Positions 27,479-36,466 of a DNA stretch of 64,000 bases are shown piece by piece. Each line of letters opens with the position of its first letter. The stretch's first letter is position 1. Origin of the DNA: Bog-756 sp963756515 (lineage in GTDB: Bacteria > Actinomycetota > Acidimicrobiia > Acidimicrobiales > RAAP-2); contig CAVWNV010000013.1 in the NCBI GenBank assembly GCA_963756515.1, forward strand, positions 124,001-188,000. The letters run 5' to 3'. The position numbers and the translations under genes were made by a program. The notes below the pieces were generated by a model. That model was not told the DNA's origin, made no database searches, and was given only the letters and a program-made list of their open reading frames with translations.

Positions 27479-27653
27479 TTTGCCGAGAGCGCTCGCTCCA
27501 AGGAATCGAACCCTTGCGATTTGAGACCACTGTCAACCACATGCCCAAGGTACGCCACCGCAACCGTGAGGGGAGCGGACCCCGCACCGTTACAACTGAG
27601 AGCGACTGGGCCTATTGCGCCGCAGATCTGGGCCAGAGATACTGCATGTTGTG

Positions 27654-28036
27654 ATGGTTCTCCAAGGCACGGTGGCGAGTGGCATCGGGGACCTGACCCA
27701 GTGGATGGTGGAGTACGCCGACCTCTACGAGGTATGCACCGGTGTTCGTCTCTGCATCCAGGGAGCCTCAATGTCATCCTGGAGGAGGAGTACCGGCTAC
27801 CTTCGATTCCCCCACTGCGGTTGCCACCGGCCGTTCTGGGCGGCCAAGTGGGAATGAACATTGTGCCCTGCACGATCATGGGTTTCCCCGCCTTGGTGGC
27901 TGGGACCGACCAGAACGAAGCGGGGACCGGAAATCACGATCGGAGGGTCATGAAAATCGGCGCAGCGGTTCGGCTCCGGGACGAGTTCAACCTGTCCGAC
28001 GGCGACACAGTGACCATCGAGATCGTGGACTCGTAA
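27654..28036 (+). pseudogene. CTP-dependent riboflavin kinase-like (DUF120/RibK) protein, one frameshift
   Basis: Family layout: VLQGTVASGIGDLTQWM, then YADLYEVCTGVRL, a one-base shift near 27765, PGSLNVILEEEYRLPSIPPL, and finally GNHDRRVMKIGAAVRLRDEF and LSDGDTVTIEIVDS. The P-G-x-L-N-V block and the L-R-D-x-x-x-L-x-D-G-D-x-V end match archaeal riboflavin kinase, which makes FMN using CTP. The bacterial copy is a stand-alone domain without the archaeal N-terminal winged helix. Substrate assignment is by family only. Confidence 0.65.
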
Positions 28037-28170
28037 TCCCGATGCACAGAGAAGGCCCCCATCATTAGGGCATCCAGCTCTAGGATGGGTCCCCAGCAGG
28101 GGCCGTATTGGGCCAAGTCAAGAGCTGAAATCGGATGAGAGCACATTTGGCCGCCCGACGGGCTCCGGTT

Positions 28171-28739
28171 TCAGGGAGCGAGGCCGGTGAACTCCTGGTA
28201 GGTAGCCAGTACTGCGCCATACCCGTCGAGGACTGAGACGTCAACGGGCGCAACAATAGCTATCGGTTTAAAGAAGAGCACCACTCCGTTGTCGACGGTG
28301 TCCTCGAGTTCGCCGCCGTCGGCGAAGGACAGCCGAACGGACGCAGCTGGTTCGGCCCGTCCCTTAGACATGCCATCTCCAGCAGTGAAGGACTGTGGGG
28401 CCGATTCCCGCGCACACAGATTGACCCATGGGTCATTTCGATGCGGAGCTGGTCCTGCTCCAGCCACCCAAGGGAGTGGACCGTCCAGGTGCCGTCCTGC
28501 CCCTGCCGGGTCTCGATGAGTGCGTGCATCGTCCAGCCCCGGTGATTGACGTAGTCCACTTCGTGCAACTGGTGGTCGAGAAAGTCCCTGGTCTTGACGA
28601 AGAACTTGATGGTGGCGGGGTCGGCACCCGGACCGCCTGCATGGCGAATCGAGGAAGACCAGACACGCCGCACGGGCTGGTCCATTCCGACGGACTGCCC
28701 AGGCCGGTCAACCAGATGGGCAACTACGGCCTCTCTCAT
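28171..28739 (-). pseudogene. Unknown soluble protein, one frameshift
   Basis: First part VWSSSIRHAGGPGADPATIK, FFVKTRDFLDHQLHEVDYVN and GWTMHALIETRQGQDGTW, then a shift near 28440. Second part PWVNLCARESAPQSFTAG and SFADGGELEDTVDNGVVLFF, ending QEFTGLAP at 28171. Strand-rich, cytosolic. No family recognised. Confidence 0.5.
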
Positions 28740-28859
28740 TCCGTGCTTCGGTCACTACCCGCCTCCTGAACGCTCGGGGCCGGCCGTGCCATTTTGGCAG
28801 GGACTCGGCTGCCGTGCGCTCTCGGCGCTGTTTGAGTCTGGCGGCACACGGAGTGCTGC

Positions 28860-29830
28860 CAGAGGCCCTTCAGGCTGGACTGGTGGAGCCACTCCAGAAC
28901 GTCAGGTGGGGCCATGGTGGAGGCACGCCGGTAATAGCAGTCGAGCTCGATCCTTGCTGAGTGTCTCTGCCCCGGCTCCCGGAATAGCCACGGCGGAAGA
29001 ACGCTTCCGGGTCCTTCAAAATGCCTGAGGGGTTGGGAGCCGTCGAAGCAGCATCTGGCACGCATCCGAGCGAACGTCGCTGCCTCGACAAGCCCCGGCC
29101 AGGTTGCCTCCCGCACCGAGAAGCCCAGTCGATCGGCAATGCGACGCATCTCCCTTCCGAGGTTCCGGACGAGGTCGTTGTAGTGGACAAGGACGACAGG
29201 CTGAACAGGACGACGGTTCCAGGCGTCGGTAAGGTGCCAAAGGACTCCTGGTAGTGAGTCCAGCGAATCGCTCGGATCAACATCCTGTTCGATCCAACTG
29301 ACGAAGCCAATCGTGGAGTGGCGGCCGCTGGTCGCCGAGCGAGCTGGGGGTCAGGCTGATCGGTCAGTTCACGCATCCGTACCCGGTTGAGGTTCCCACC
29401 CTGGTAATAGAGCGACACGGCCATGTCCAGGGGATAGCGCCCCGTCACCGAGTCGGTCACCTGGTCCGCGACCGGCAGTCCATCGAGTGGGGTGTGGGAC
29501 TTGATGAACCGGCGATGATCCTGACGAGCGAGCCGAGCGTAGACATCGCTACGGGGAGTGCCTAGCCAGGTCGAGCCACCGGCGAGATGTAGTGGAAGAG
29601 TCGGGAAGCTCAGAGCTATGGAAGACCAAGAGGGCGCAGATCATTTGAAGCCATGTGGTTCAGGGTCTTTGTCGATCTTGCGCTTGTGGGGCGATCTATT
29701 CCATCACGAAACGGAAAGCCGATCCCACGAGCGGGAACTGTCCTCATCCTGGCGAGGAGGTCGTCGATCGGCGCATCCGGCGCTGCTTGAAGATTAGATC
29801 GGCACCGAACTCGGCCGTTGCCGGAGCGTC
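28860..29830 (-). pseudogene. Sulfotransferase (PAPS-dependent), many frameshifts
   Basis: Fragments of one sulfotransferase lie in order but in changing frames: SRSWDRLSV, TTWLQMICALLVFHSSELP (end of the PAPS 5'-phosphate loop), RRFIKSHTPLDGLP, then RYPLDMAVSLYYQGGN (the 3'-phosphate motif R-x-P-L-D-x-x-x-S), VVLVHYNDLVRNLGREMRRI, ADRLGFSVREATWPGLVEAA, FFRRG, and an end LDCYYRRASTMAPPDVLEWL. At least five indels in about 950 bases. Intact relatives move sulfate from PAPS to small molecules or proteins. Exact ends are approximate. Confidence 0.7.
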
Positions 29831-29856
29831 ACACCTACCCGGCGATGGGGGCACTC

Positions 29857-30644
29857 CTAGTTGTTTCGGGCAATGGCAAGCAGATGAGGTGATGCCCCAA
29901 GGATTGACACCTCCGACTCGACCCTGCGGATAGCCCGCAGTAGTACTTCTTGGCGTTCCGCACTTTCCAGCCAGAAATGGACATCTGCGAATAGTCCAGG
30001 TCTTTCAACGGCAACGACGGACATTCGATCATCCTGCGTCAGTGACCTCCTAGGCGAACTCATCGGGTCGATGAAGGTAGGCGGTCGTGAACCATCCACT
30101 TCGGTGTGTGGGATTGCGATGCTGTCCCAGGGCCAGGTCGGCTCTCCACAATCTTCTCGAAGTCTGGATCGTCGAGATAGCGAAGGGCCAAGCCATCGTA
30201 GGTAGAGGCAAAACGGGAGATGCAAGCGGCGATGGGTTCCCCGCCCGATCTTGTGACCCGGGGCTTCTCTGAGAGCCCCGACCCGATCGTTCTCGTCGGT
30301 GAGATGGTAAAGCGGACCTAGCAGTAATGCCACGTCAGCAGCATCGTCCTCAAGCTGAAGGTGCCGGGCGTCCCCAACGGAAGCATCAACCACGCCAGAT
30401 TCCATCGCTTGCTGGATGTGCAGCTCGACTGGATCAATCAGTGTGACCTTGTATACCCGCACTGTGAAGATAAAAACGGGCGTGAATCCCAGCTCCACCA
30501 CCGATGTCCAAGATTGATGCGGGTGGAGGGGGCAGATGCCGGTCAAGGAGTTCTTGGGTGCGCAGAAACTCGAGCCGACCAAACGATACGGAGTCTGCCT
30601 TGCTCTCGGCCCTCGTTGTAGTAGTCGAGGATGTCTCGTTCCAT
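29857..30644 (-). pseudogene. SAM-dependent methyltransferase, several frameshifts
   Basis: Start ATG 30644 (MERDILDYYNEGREQGRLRI). Next fragment ELLDRHLPPPPASILDIGGG and AGIHARFYLHSAGIQ carries the SAM-binding D-I-G-G-G-A-G. Then VYKVTLIDPVELHIQQA, VGDARHLQLEDDAADVALLL and GPLYHLTDENDRVGALREA. The end DVHFWLESAERQEVLLRAIR, SEVSILGASPHLLAIARNN is typical of this methyltransferase group. Four or more frame changes. Substrate unknown. Confidence 0.7.
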
Positions 30645-30671
30645 CACGGCTACTTTTCCACACGCCCGGAT

Positions 30672-30727
30672 GTGTTGTTGCGGGGCAGTGGAGTGATCAC
30701 GTCGATAGCTCGGATCAACCCTCCCAT
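30672..30727 (-). repeat. Dispersed repeat, copy a (near start of a methyltransferase gene)
   Basis: Shares about three quarters of its bases with 37524-37580: the block GAGTGATYACGTYGAT then CGGATCRACCC (plus strand). On the minus strand both copies can be read as a peptide ending IRxIxVITPL with mostly silent differences. Confidence 0.5.
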
Positions 30728-30749
30728 CGAGTAATCCCAGGAGACCTGG

Positions 30750-31532
30750 CTAAGCCACTCGTCGACACGAAACGCACACGACGGCGGCCAGAGGAGTCCA
30801 AAAGTTGTCGTCCGCCAGTAGATCAAGGGCCTCATCAAAAGCCTTCTGGCTCACGGGCGTGCCGCCGCTCGCCTCGGCCATGACCGGATCAGTGAGTCGT
30901 TTCTCCACCGAGCGGAGGGTGTGCGTCCAAAAAGCCGCTTCCGGTGATCGGCCCTGAAGCATTGAGGTATCGACCGTGACTCCCAGATCCTCGACTGACA
31001 ACTCCACGACGGTATTTGGCATCGTTCGGGCCCATGTCCATTTGCCCACCAGGGCTCCGGTAACCTCGGCGAGGGCAGGGGAGGTCATACCAGCGAGCGG
31101 AAAGTAGTCGGCCTCCTCCAAGAGGAGGACGCCACCAGGCCGGACCGTGTTGACCAATCTGGCGATGATGCTGTTGGCATCATCGATGTGCATGAGCACA
31201 TTCCGGGTGTGGATCAGATCGACGGAGGCAGATGGCCAATCGAGGTCCTCGATGGCTGATTCAACGACCTCGACGTTCGGTAGATCGGCCAAAGAACGCA
31301 GGAGGGTCACGTCTCGGTCCACGGCCAGGACCGAACCACTCTCACCGACCTGATCGGCAAGCCACGAGGCCATAGAGCCACCACCGGCACCCAGCTCAGC
31401 GCAACGCCATCCTGGTTCGACCGGAAGTTCACTCAGTAAGCGAATGGACCTTGGGTCGGCGATGGCCTCCAGCAGACGGAGCCGCTCTCTCTCATCAGAG
31501 AGTGAGTTGTCGAACCAGTATCGGTCGCTCAC
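30750..31532 (-). CDS. SAM-dependent methyltransferase (260 aa)
   Basis: Intact. Class I fold: RCAELGAGGGSMASWLADQV (motif I), VLAVDRDVTLLRSLADLPNV (motif II, acidic D binding the ribose), IEDLDWPSASVDLIHTRNVL, RLVNTVRPGGVLLLEEADYF. Membership is in the broad UbiE/MenG-like small-molecule methyltransferase group; the acceptor is unknown. Unlike its left neighbours it has no frameshift. Confidence 0.8.
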   Translation of the reverse strand: MSDRYWFDNSLSDERERLRLLEAIADPRSIRLLSELPVEPGWRCAELGAGGGSMASWLADQVGESGSVLAVDRDVTLLRSLADLPNVEVVESAIEDLDWPSASVDLIHTRNVLMHIDDANSIIARLVNTVRPGGVLLLEEADYFPLAGMTSPALAEVTGALVGKWTWARTMPNTVVELSVEDLGVTVDTSMLQGRSPEAAFWTHTLRSVEKRLTDPVMAEASGGTPVSQKAFDEALDLLADDNFWTPLAAVVCVSCRRVA

Positions 31533-31601
31533 GGGGTCAGTATCGCAGCGTCATCGGGATCGCGCAGAGTCCACCCGAAATACGTCGGATAGCCTGGAAA
31601 C

Positions 31602-32171
31602 GTGGAAGTGGAGGTGGCTGGCCTGGAGCGGGTGGAGTTCTTCTGGGCAGCACCCTCGGCGTCGCCTACCAAGACAACCCGTTGGTCCGATGGATGTTCG
31701 AGGACGATCCAAGTCAGGTGCGGCTTGGGGGCCTCTTCGCCTCGCTGGTGGAGTTTGGGATCAAAAACGGTGTCGTGTCGCGTCGGATCGCAACGACGGA
31801 GCGGCGATTTGGTTTCCACCGATTCCAGATTCGATGGAACAGTTGGATGTCACCACCGATACGTCTCAGTGGAGTGGTGGACGGCGAGATGCTGCTCTAG
31901 CCGTATTGGCCGGGGCTCGACCAACGGAGTCGCACTATACCTCGACGCCGTAGGCGTTGTGCCTGATGCCCGGAGGCAGGGAACTGCTTCGGCATTGTTG
32001 GCCCCAGTTCTGGCCACCTGTGACGACAGTGGTGTCGGTGCGTATTTGGAGAACTCCGACACGGCAAATCGAACCTTCTACGGTCGGCACGGATTTGAGG
32101 ATGTCGGTCTTCTACCAATGCCGGATGGTGCACCTCCTGTTGTGTCAATGTGGCGGAAGCCTCGCCAATAG
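31602..32171 (+). pseudogene. GNAT acetyltransferase, several frameshifts
   Basis: Start GTG 31602 (MEVEVAGLERVEFF), then in another frame LGVAYQDNPLVRWMFEDDPS and GLFASLVEFGIKNGV; a third stretch GAAIWFPPIPDSMEQ; last part LYLDAVGVVPDARRQGTASA, LLAPVLATCDDSG and LENSDTANRTFYGRHGFEDV. The V-x-P-x-x-R-R-Q-G-x-A-S-A loop binds acetyl-CoA. A normal GNAT end follows. Three indels needed. Acceptor unknown. Confidence 0.7.
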
Positions 32172-32313
32172 CTACCTCTTCCGCCGTTGGGGAGGGATAC
32201 GTCAGTCCGGCTATACCGACGGCGAGGGCATGCTCATCTCAGGGCCACAACGAGCTGGGGCCTGGTGCGCCCTGGCATGCGGTTACGTCGACGACTCCCC
32301 GCCGGTGCCGGTA

Positions 32314-32828
32314 ATGTTCGCCATCGACCACTCACGGACCACAGGAGGTCCTGTGTCCCCCGATCGAGTTTCCGCCACTCGGCGTGTCGCCGCTCCGGCA
32401 AGCAAGCTGTTCCAGATCGTTGCAAGTCCATCCGGCCAAGTAGCGATCGATGGCTCTGGGATGCTCGATTCAGCTCTTGACGACAGGCCATTGACAATGG
32501 TCGGCGAGACATTTGACATGGAGATGGACCGTGAGCCATTGGGAGACATCCCAAATCTGAAGAAGTACCAGGTTCGCAACACTGTCACCCAGATCATTCC
32601 CGACCACCTGATCGAGTGGACGGTCGGATTCGGGGACCACCCGCCATTTGGTCACTTTACGGCTGGTTACTCGACCCCGTGAATGAGGTCGAAACCGAGG
32701 TGACCAACTATTGCGACTGGTCACATGCGTCTGACGAAATGCGCTCGGGCGTTACGTGGCCGGTCGTTCCGGTGGAGATGCTGGAAAAGTCGGTTGACAA
32801 CCTCCAGCGGATAGTTACCAACATCTGA
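32314..32828 (+). pseudogene. SRPBCC/START-like ligand-binding protein, one frameshift
   Basis: RVSATRRVAAPASKLFQIVA, then IDGSGML, ETFDMEMDREPLGDIPNLKK and YQVRNTVTQIIPDHLIEWTV follow the polyketide-cyclase-like SRPBCC pattern (N-terminal helix after the first strand, R-x-V-x-x-P-x-x-x-L-F). A shift near 32665 is followed by YGWLLDPVNEVETEVTNYCD and VEMLEKSVDNLQRIVTNI, the long C-terminal helix. GTG 32353 is an alternative start. Binds a hydrophobic ligand by family; which one is unknown. Confidence 0.7.
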
Positions 32829-32884
32829 CGGCACCACCGGGGGTACGTGTACCTTCGACGCAGCGGCCTGGGTACCCCGACGCC

Positions 32885-33697
32885 CTACACCTCCGGGAGA
32901 CGCCACACACTGACATGCGAGCCGCTGTCACCTGTGAATGGCGAGTGGTCCCACCACGCCCATCGATGTTCGAGCGTCATACCCGCGATCCGAGCCATCA
33001 GGTCCAACTCAGATGGCCAGACGTACCGGAATGGTGCCGTAAACTCGCGGAAGCTGCCATCGTCATTTCGTCGGAAATGTCGCGAGCGGGAGATCTGCAT
33101 GTGCGTCTGGTCAATGAAGTCATCGATGCCGATGTAATCCTCCGTGAGTGCGAACGGGATACCGGAGTTGCCTGGCGGCAACCTGCGGAGACCCGGCACG
33201 ATGGTCTCGACGACAAAGTGGCCACCGGGCCGTAGGTGCCGGGCAGCGTTCTCGAAACACGCAACTTGTTCGTCCTGCGTCGTTAAGTTCATGATCGTGT
33301 TGAACACGAGGTAGACGAGGGAGAAGTCACCCTCTACGTGCGTCACCGCCATGTCGCCCTCGACGGTCGTGATAGCGCTTGCTTCGGGTTTTGCCCTTAG
33401 CACCTCCAACATGTCAGCGGACAACTCGATGCCTGTGACCGGGACACCCCTGGCGGCCAACGGGATAGCGACTCGACCGGTACCGATTGCGAACTCCAAT
33501 GCCGCTCCGCCGTTGCTCAACTCGACCAGACAGTCAACGGTCGTATCGAGAACATGCGCATCGAACATCCCTGTCCCAGGTTGGTCGTAGGTTCTGGCGA
33601 TCTCGCCAACGAATCGGTTTTCGGGCACGCTCCAGCCTGGCCGTACCCCAACCGGTTCGCAACCCTTTGACGGCGCGGCAACCACGGAGGTGGTCAT
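32885..33697 (-). CDS. SAM-dependent methyltransferase (270 aa)
   Basis: Intact. Start chosen at ATG 33697 (MTTSVVAAPS); ATG 33733 would add 12 residues. RTYDQPGTGMFDAHVLDTTV, then ALEFAIGTGRVAIPLAARG (motif I), VTGIELSADMLEVLRAKPEA, TTVEGDMAVTHVEGDFSLVY and FNTIMNLTTQDEQVACFENA. Resembles the small methyltransferases found in actinobacterial accessory regions. Acceptor unknown. Divergent from the secreted repeat protein at 33804. Confidence 0.8.
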   Translation of the reverse strand: MTTSVVAAPSKGCEPVGVRPGWSVPENRFVGEIARTYDQPGTGMFDAHVLDTTVDCLVELSNGGAALEFAIGTGRVAIPLAARGVPVTGIELSADMLEVLRAKPEASAITTVEGDMAVTHVEGDFSLVYLVFNTIMNLTTQDEQVACFENAARHLRPGGHFVVETIVPGLRRLPPGNSGIPFALTEDYIGIDDFIDQTHMQISRSRHFRRNDDGSFREFTAPFRYVWPSELDLMARIAGMTLEHRWAWWDHSPFTGDSGSHVSVWRLPEV

Positions 33698-33803
33698 TTC
33701 GTAGCATCGCAGGACGCGGTCACCATCGGTCACACAGGGACATGAGCAACGGATCCGAAGACTGTGTAGATTCAGTCCCTACCGATCTAGGCGGAGGGTA
33801 AGT

Positions 33804-34976
33804 GTGACATCTTCTCTGACTCGGACTGTGACGGCGGCCAACATTGCGGCGATGGCATTTCTACTTGGCGGAGCGGTAGCGGCGGCGGCTCCCGCGTCCG
33901 CCGCTCCATCCAAGACAGCACACGTGAGTACATCGTGTTCGGGGTATCTGCCCTCCGGGTCGGTGACAGGAATGGCCGCCACCTCGGACGGCGGTGGTTA
34001 CTGGATTACGAGTTACTTGGGCCAGGTGGTCTCATGTGGAGATGCTGGCAACTTCGGTTCGGTGCAAACCGACCTCAGCAAACCAATCGTTGGAATGGCC
34101 GCCACTCCAGATGGCGGCGGTTACTGGCTGGTCGCCTCCGACGGTGGGATCTTCAGCTTTGGTGACGCCGTCTTCTACGGCTCGACAGGAGCCATGCACC
34201 TCAACCGACCCGTAGTTGGGATGGCCACGACCGCAGACGGCGGTGGCTACTGGCTGGTGGCCTCCGACGGAGGGATCTTCTCGTTCGGTGATGCTGTGTT
34301 CCAGGGTGGGACCGGACTAATCCCACTCAACCAACCCGTAGTTGGGATGGCCGTGGACAGCGCAACTGGTGGCTACTGGCTCGTGGCACGCGACGGAGGA
34401 GTCTTTTCGTTCAACGCTCCCTTCATGGGCGGGATGGGACTTGTCCAGCTAAATCGGCCCGTGGTGGGCATGGCGTCGACGGCCGATGGTGGTGGCTATT
34501 GGCTGGTGGCCTCTGACGGTGGCATCTTCTCGTTTGGCGATGCAGTATTTCAGGGATCGACAGGGTCGATTCAACTGAACAAGCCCATTGTTGAAATGGC
34601 CCCCGACATTCCTACCGGTGGGTATTGGTTCGTGGCCTCCGATGGAGGAATCTTCTCGTTTGGTGCTCCGTTCTTTGGATCAGCAGTGGCCCCCGCACCA
34701 CCCGCGGCTCCTTCGTGCAGCGTCTCGATGTCAGTGCCCAACCCGACGACTCCGGGTTCAACCGAAACGGCGAACATCTCCTCGAACGTCCCAAATGCCG
34801 CCGTTACGGTTCAGGCGTCCTACAAGACAACGACATCGACATTCAGCGGAACGACTGATTCGACGGGCAGCGGTTCCGTGCCCTTCGACATCGGCAGCGC
34901 CACCGCGGGCTACACGGTCGCTGTCAACGTCACCGTTGGATCAGCCCGCTGCTCGACGAGTTTTACACCGCAATGA
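33804..34976 (+). CDS. Secreted protein with six beta-propeller-like repeats
   Basis: Intact, 390 residues. Signal peptide about 1-33 (AAMAFLLGGAVAAAAPASA-A). Six repeats of about 43-45 residues, each with GMAxTxDGGGYWLVASDGG, then IFSFGDAVFxGSTG. These build a large share of secreted proteins in Acidimicrobiia and may form a propeller. After an Ala/Pro hinge (APAPPAAPS) comes an Ig-like end domain (NPTTPGSTETANISSNV, VAVNVTVGSARCSTSFTP). Binding partner unknown. A good lineage marker. Confidence 0.85.
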   Translation: MTSSLTRTVTAANIAAMAFLLGGAVAAAAPASAAPSKTAHVSTSCSGYLPSGSVTGMAATSDGGGYWITSYLGQVVSCGDAGNFGSVQTDLSKPIVGMAATPDGGGYWLVASDGGIFSFGDAVFYGSTGAMHLNRPVVGMATTADGGGYWLVASDGGIFSFGDAVFQGGTGLIPLNQPVVGMAVDSATGGYWLVARDGGVFSFNAPFMGGMGLVQLNRPVVGMASTADGGGYWLVASDGGIFSFGDAVFQGSTGSIQLNKPIVEMAPDIPTGGYWFVASDGGIFSFGAPFFGSAVAPAPPAAPSCSVSMSVPNPTTPGSTETANISSNVPNAAVTVQASYKTTTSTFSGTTDSTGSGSVPFDIGSATAGYTVAVNVTVGSARCSTSFTPQ

Positions 34977-34989
34977 CCAGTAAATAGCG

Positions 34990-35256
34990 ATGGGTCTCCT
35001 CTCACGGCTATTGGTTCCAAGAGGAGTTCGGCGAGCCGTACACCCTGCACGTACCGTGAGGCGGGCTGTCATTCCGAAGAGCGTCAAACGGGTGCGCCAC
35101 GCCATGCATCCAGTGAGCAACGCCACCTACGGCGTGACCCGCTCGCTCAACACCAAGCGGCGGAGAACAACCAGATCACCCGTATTCCATCACGGGACCT
35201 GTACGGTAAATCACCGTTCGGCGGAGACAGCTGCCCGGTGTCGGAGAACGTACTGA
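34990..35256 (+). CDS. Small basic protein (88 aa)
   Basis: MGLLSRLLVPRGVRRAVHPA, VKRVRHAMHPVSNATYGVTR, then HHGTCTVNHRSAETAARC. Very rich in Arg, His and Pro, pI high. The order basic N-terminus then C-x4-H-x-x-x-x-A-A-x-x-C end recurs in short actinobacterial proteins. A nucleic-acid or phage-related role is possible but unsupported. Lies 13 bases after the secreted repeat protein. Confidence 0.6.
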   Translation: MGLLSRLLVPRGVRRAVHPARTVRRAVIPKSVKRVRHAMHPVSNATYGVTRSLNTKRRRTTRSPVFHHGTCTVNHRSAETAARCRRTY

Positions 35257-35297
35257 TTCACCTCGGGCTCGACAGTCGACGCATAGAGGAGGCCCAG

Positions 35298-35471
35298 ATG
35301 GCACGTAGAAGTTCGCTCCGCTCACAGCTCTACCGTGCAGCCCGGGACCTCGGGAACGTTCAGGCTGCCGAGAAGGGACCCTCGTCCTACGCCAGGCGAG
35401 TGGTGAGGCGGAAGGTTTACCGAACGACAAACGGGATGACCCGTCATTTGCTGAGGACGTTCGGGCTCTAG
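35298..35471 (+). CDS. Small basic protein (57 aa)
   Basis: MARRSSLRSQLYRAARDLGN, then YARRVVRRKVYRTTNGMTRH and LLRTFGL. This short protein type is widespread in actinobacteria, often next to phage-like genes, and is made almost only of helices and basic residues. AGGAGG lies about ten bases upstream of the ATG, a good ribosome site. Function not known. Confidence 0.7.
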   Translation: MARRSSLRSQLYRAARDLGNVQAAEKGPSSYARRVVRRKVYRTTNGMTRHLLRTFGL

Positions 35472-35511
35472 CCCAGCTGGGGGCACTGGACATGTTTCTG
35501 GCAGCCGGTAA

Positions 35512-36141
35512 TCACACCTCTGGATTAAACATCCCAATCACGCCGCCACATCTCGTGCAGTAGACGACCTGGACCGGAATCGGAACACCATCAGCACCGG
35601 CATCCTCGGGCTCTATTGACACTGAGCGGTATGTGGCAACATCAGCGACAGCTGCACGGCAGTGGGGACACCAGGGGGCACGGCTGGGCTGCGGCCTCGC
35701 CCACATCCGTCCGCTAAGAGCCTGCTCGACCTCCTGGCCAACACGGCCAAGATTCGTCCCAGAGTCCAGAAGAATCTGCTCCACGTCAGGGTCACCTTGG
35801 CGGACGAGACCCAACATCAGGTGTTCAGTGCCGATGTAGGTGTGGCCCAGCCGCAGCGACTCACGTAATGAGTACTGAAGGGCGAGCGTCGTTCGCTGGC
35901 TGACGGCGATCGGTCTATCGTCTGCCACCTCCCCGGCTGGCATCAGATCGAGAACCTTTTGCCTTAGAGGGTCAAGCGTGACGCCGAGAGATCGCAGTGC
36001 GGTACCCGCAACACCTTCGTTCTCGACGACACATCCCAGCATCAAATGCACAGGGTCGACGGATGAATGGCCGAGCACCTGTGCCTCTTGTTGGGCAAGG
36101 ACGACGATACGCCGCGCCCGATCGGTGAACAGCTCAAACAT
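35512..36141 (-). CDS. Stand-alone Clp N-domain protein with C-terminal zinc ribbon
   Basis: Intact, 209 residues. Two Clp N repeats at about 1-145 (MFELFTDRARRIVVLAQQEA, SSVDPVHLMLGCVVENEGVA, then HTYIGTEHLMLGLVRQGDPD), the substrate/adaptor-binding domain of ClpC ATPases. After a linker comes CPHCRAAVADVATYRS and VVYCTRCGGVIG, a C-x2-C plus C-x2-C zinc ribbon. No AAA module is present, so it cannot unfold proteins itself and may act as adaptor or decoy for ClpC. Confidence 0.8.
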   Translation of the reverse strand: MFELFTDRARRIVVLAQQEAQVLGHSSVDPVHLMLGCVVENEGVAGTALRSLGVTLDPLRQKVLDLMPAGEVADDRPIAVSQRTTLALQYSLRESLRLGHTYIGTEHLMLGLVRQGDPDVEQILLDSGTNLGRVGQEVEQALSGRMWARPQPSRAPWCPHCRAAVADVATYRSVSIEPEDAGADGVPIPVQVVYCTRCGGVIGMFNPEV

Positions 36142-36385
36142 GATGAGTATGACTTTCGTTGCGACGGCGCATTACAAGAAGGCTGATCGCTCCTCCGATG
36201 ACCAGCCCTGCCAGTAACCCCACAATCGCCCAGTGCCCTGCGTGGGTATCGCAGTAGTAGGCCCCAGCTGAAGCGCCGCGGCAACTTGTCTGATTTGGCG
36301 GCACCGCCACGCCCAGGATGTAGCCGACTATCGCCAAGATGAATGGGGTCGTCCAAATGATCAGGTCCTGCAACCGCCGCCGCAT
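36134..36385 (-). CDS. Small two-helix membrane protein (83 aa)
   Basis: Overlaps the start of the Clp N-domain gene by 8 bases and is its upstream partner on the minus strand. Two membrane helices: DLIIWTTPFILAIVGYILGV and WAIVGLLAGLVIGGAISLLV; a Cys pair (SCRGASAGAYYC) lies between them, outside if the N-terminus is inside. Function unknown. Confidence 0.7.
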   Translation of the reverse strand: MRRRLQDLIIWTTPFILAIVGYILGVAVPPNQTSCRGASAGAYYCDTHAGHWAIVGLLAGLVIGGAISLLVMRRRNESHTHHV

Positions 36386-36466
36386 GATGGAAGGCTACAC
36401 AGGCGTTCCTAGGCCGATCACTGTCCCACCGAACCCGCAGTATGGGACAGTCTCCGTCTGCTCCTT

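Noticed and set aside
27480..27575. Minus-strand stretch resembling a tRNA T-arm (GGGTTCGATTCC).
   Set aside because: No matching acceptor stem, D-arm or anticodon arm could be folded around it, and the stretch reads as plausible protein code in one frame; treated as chance.
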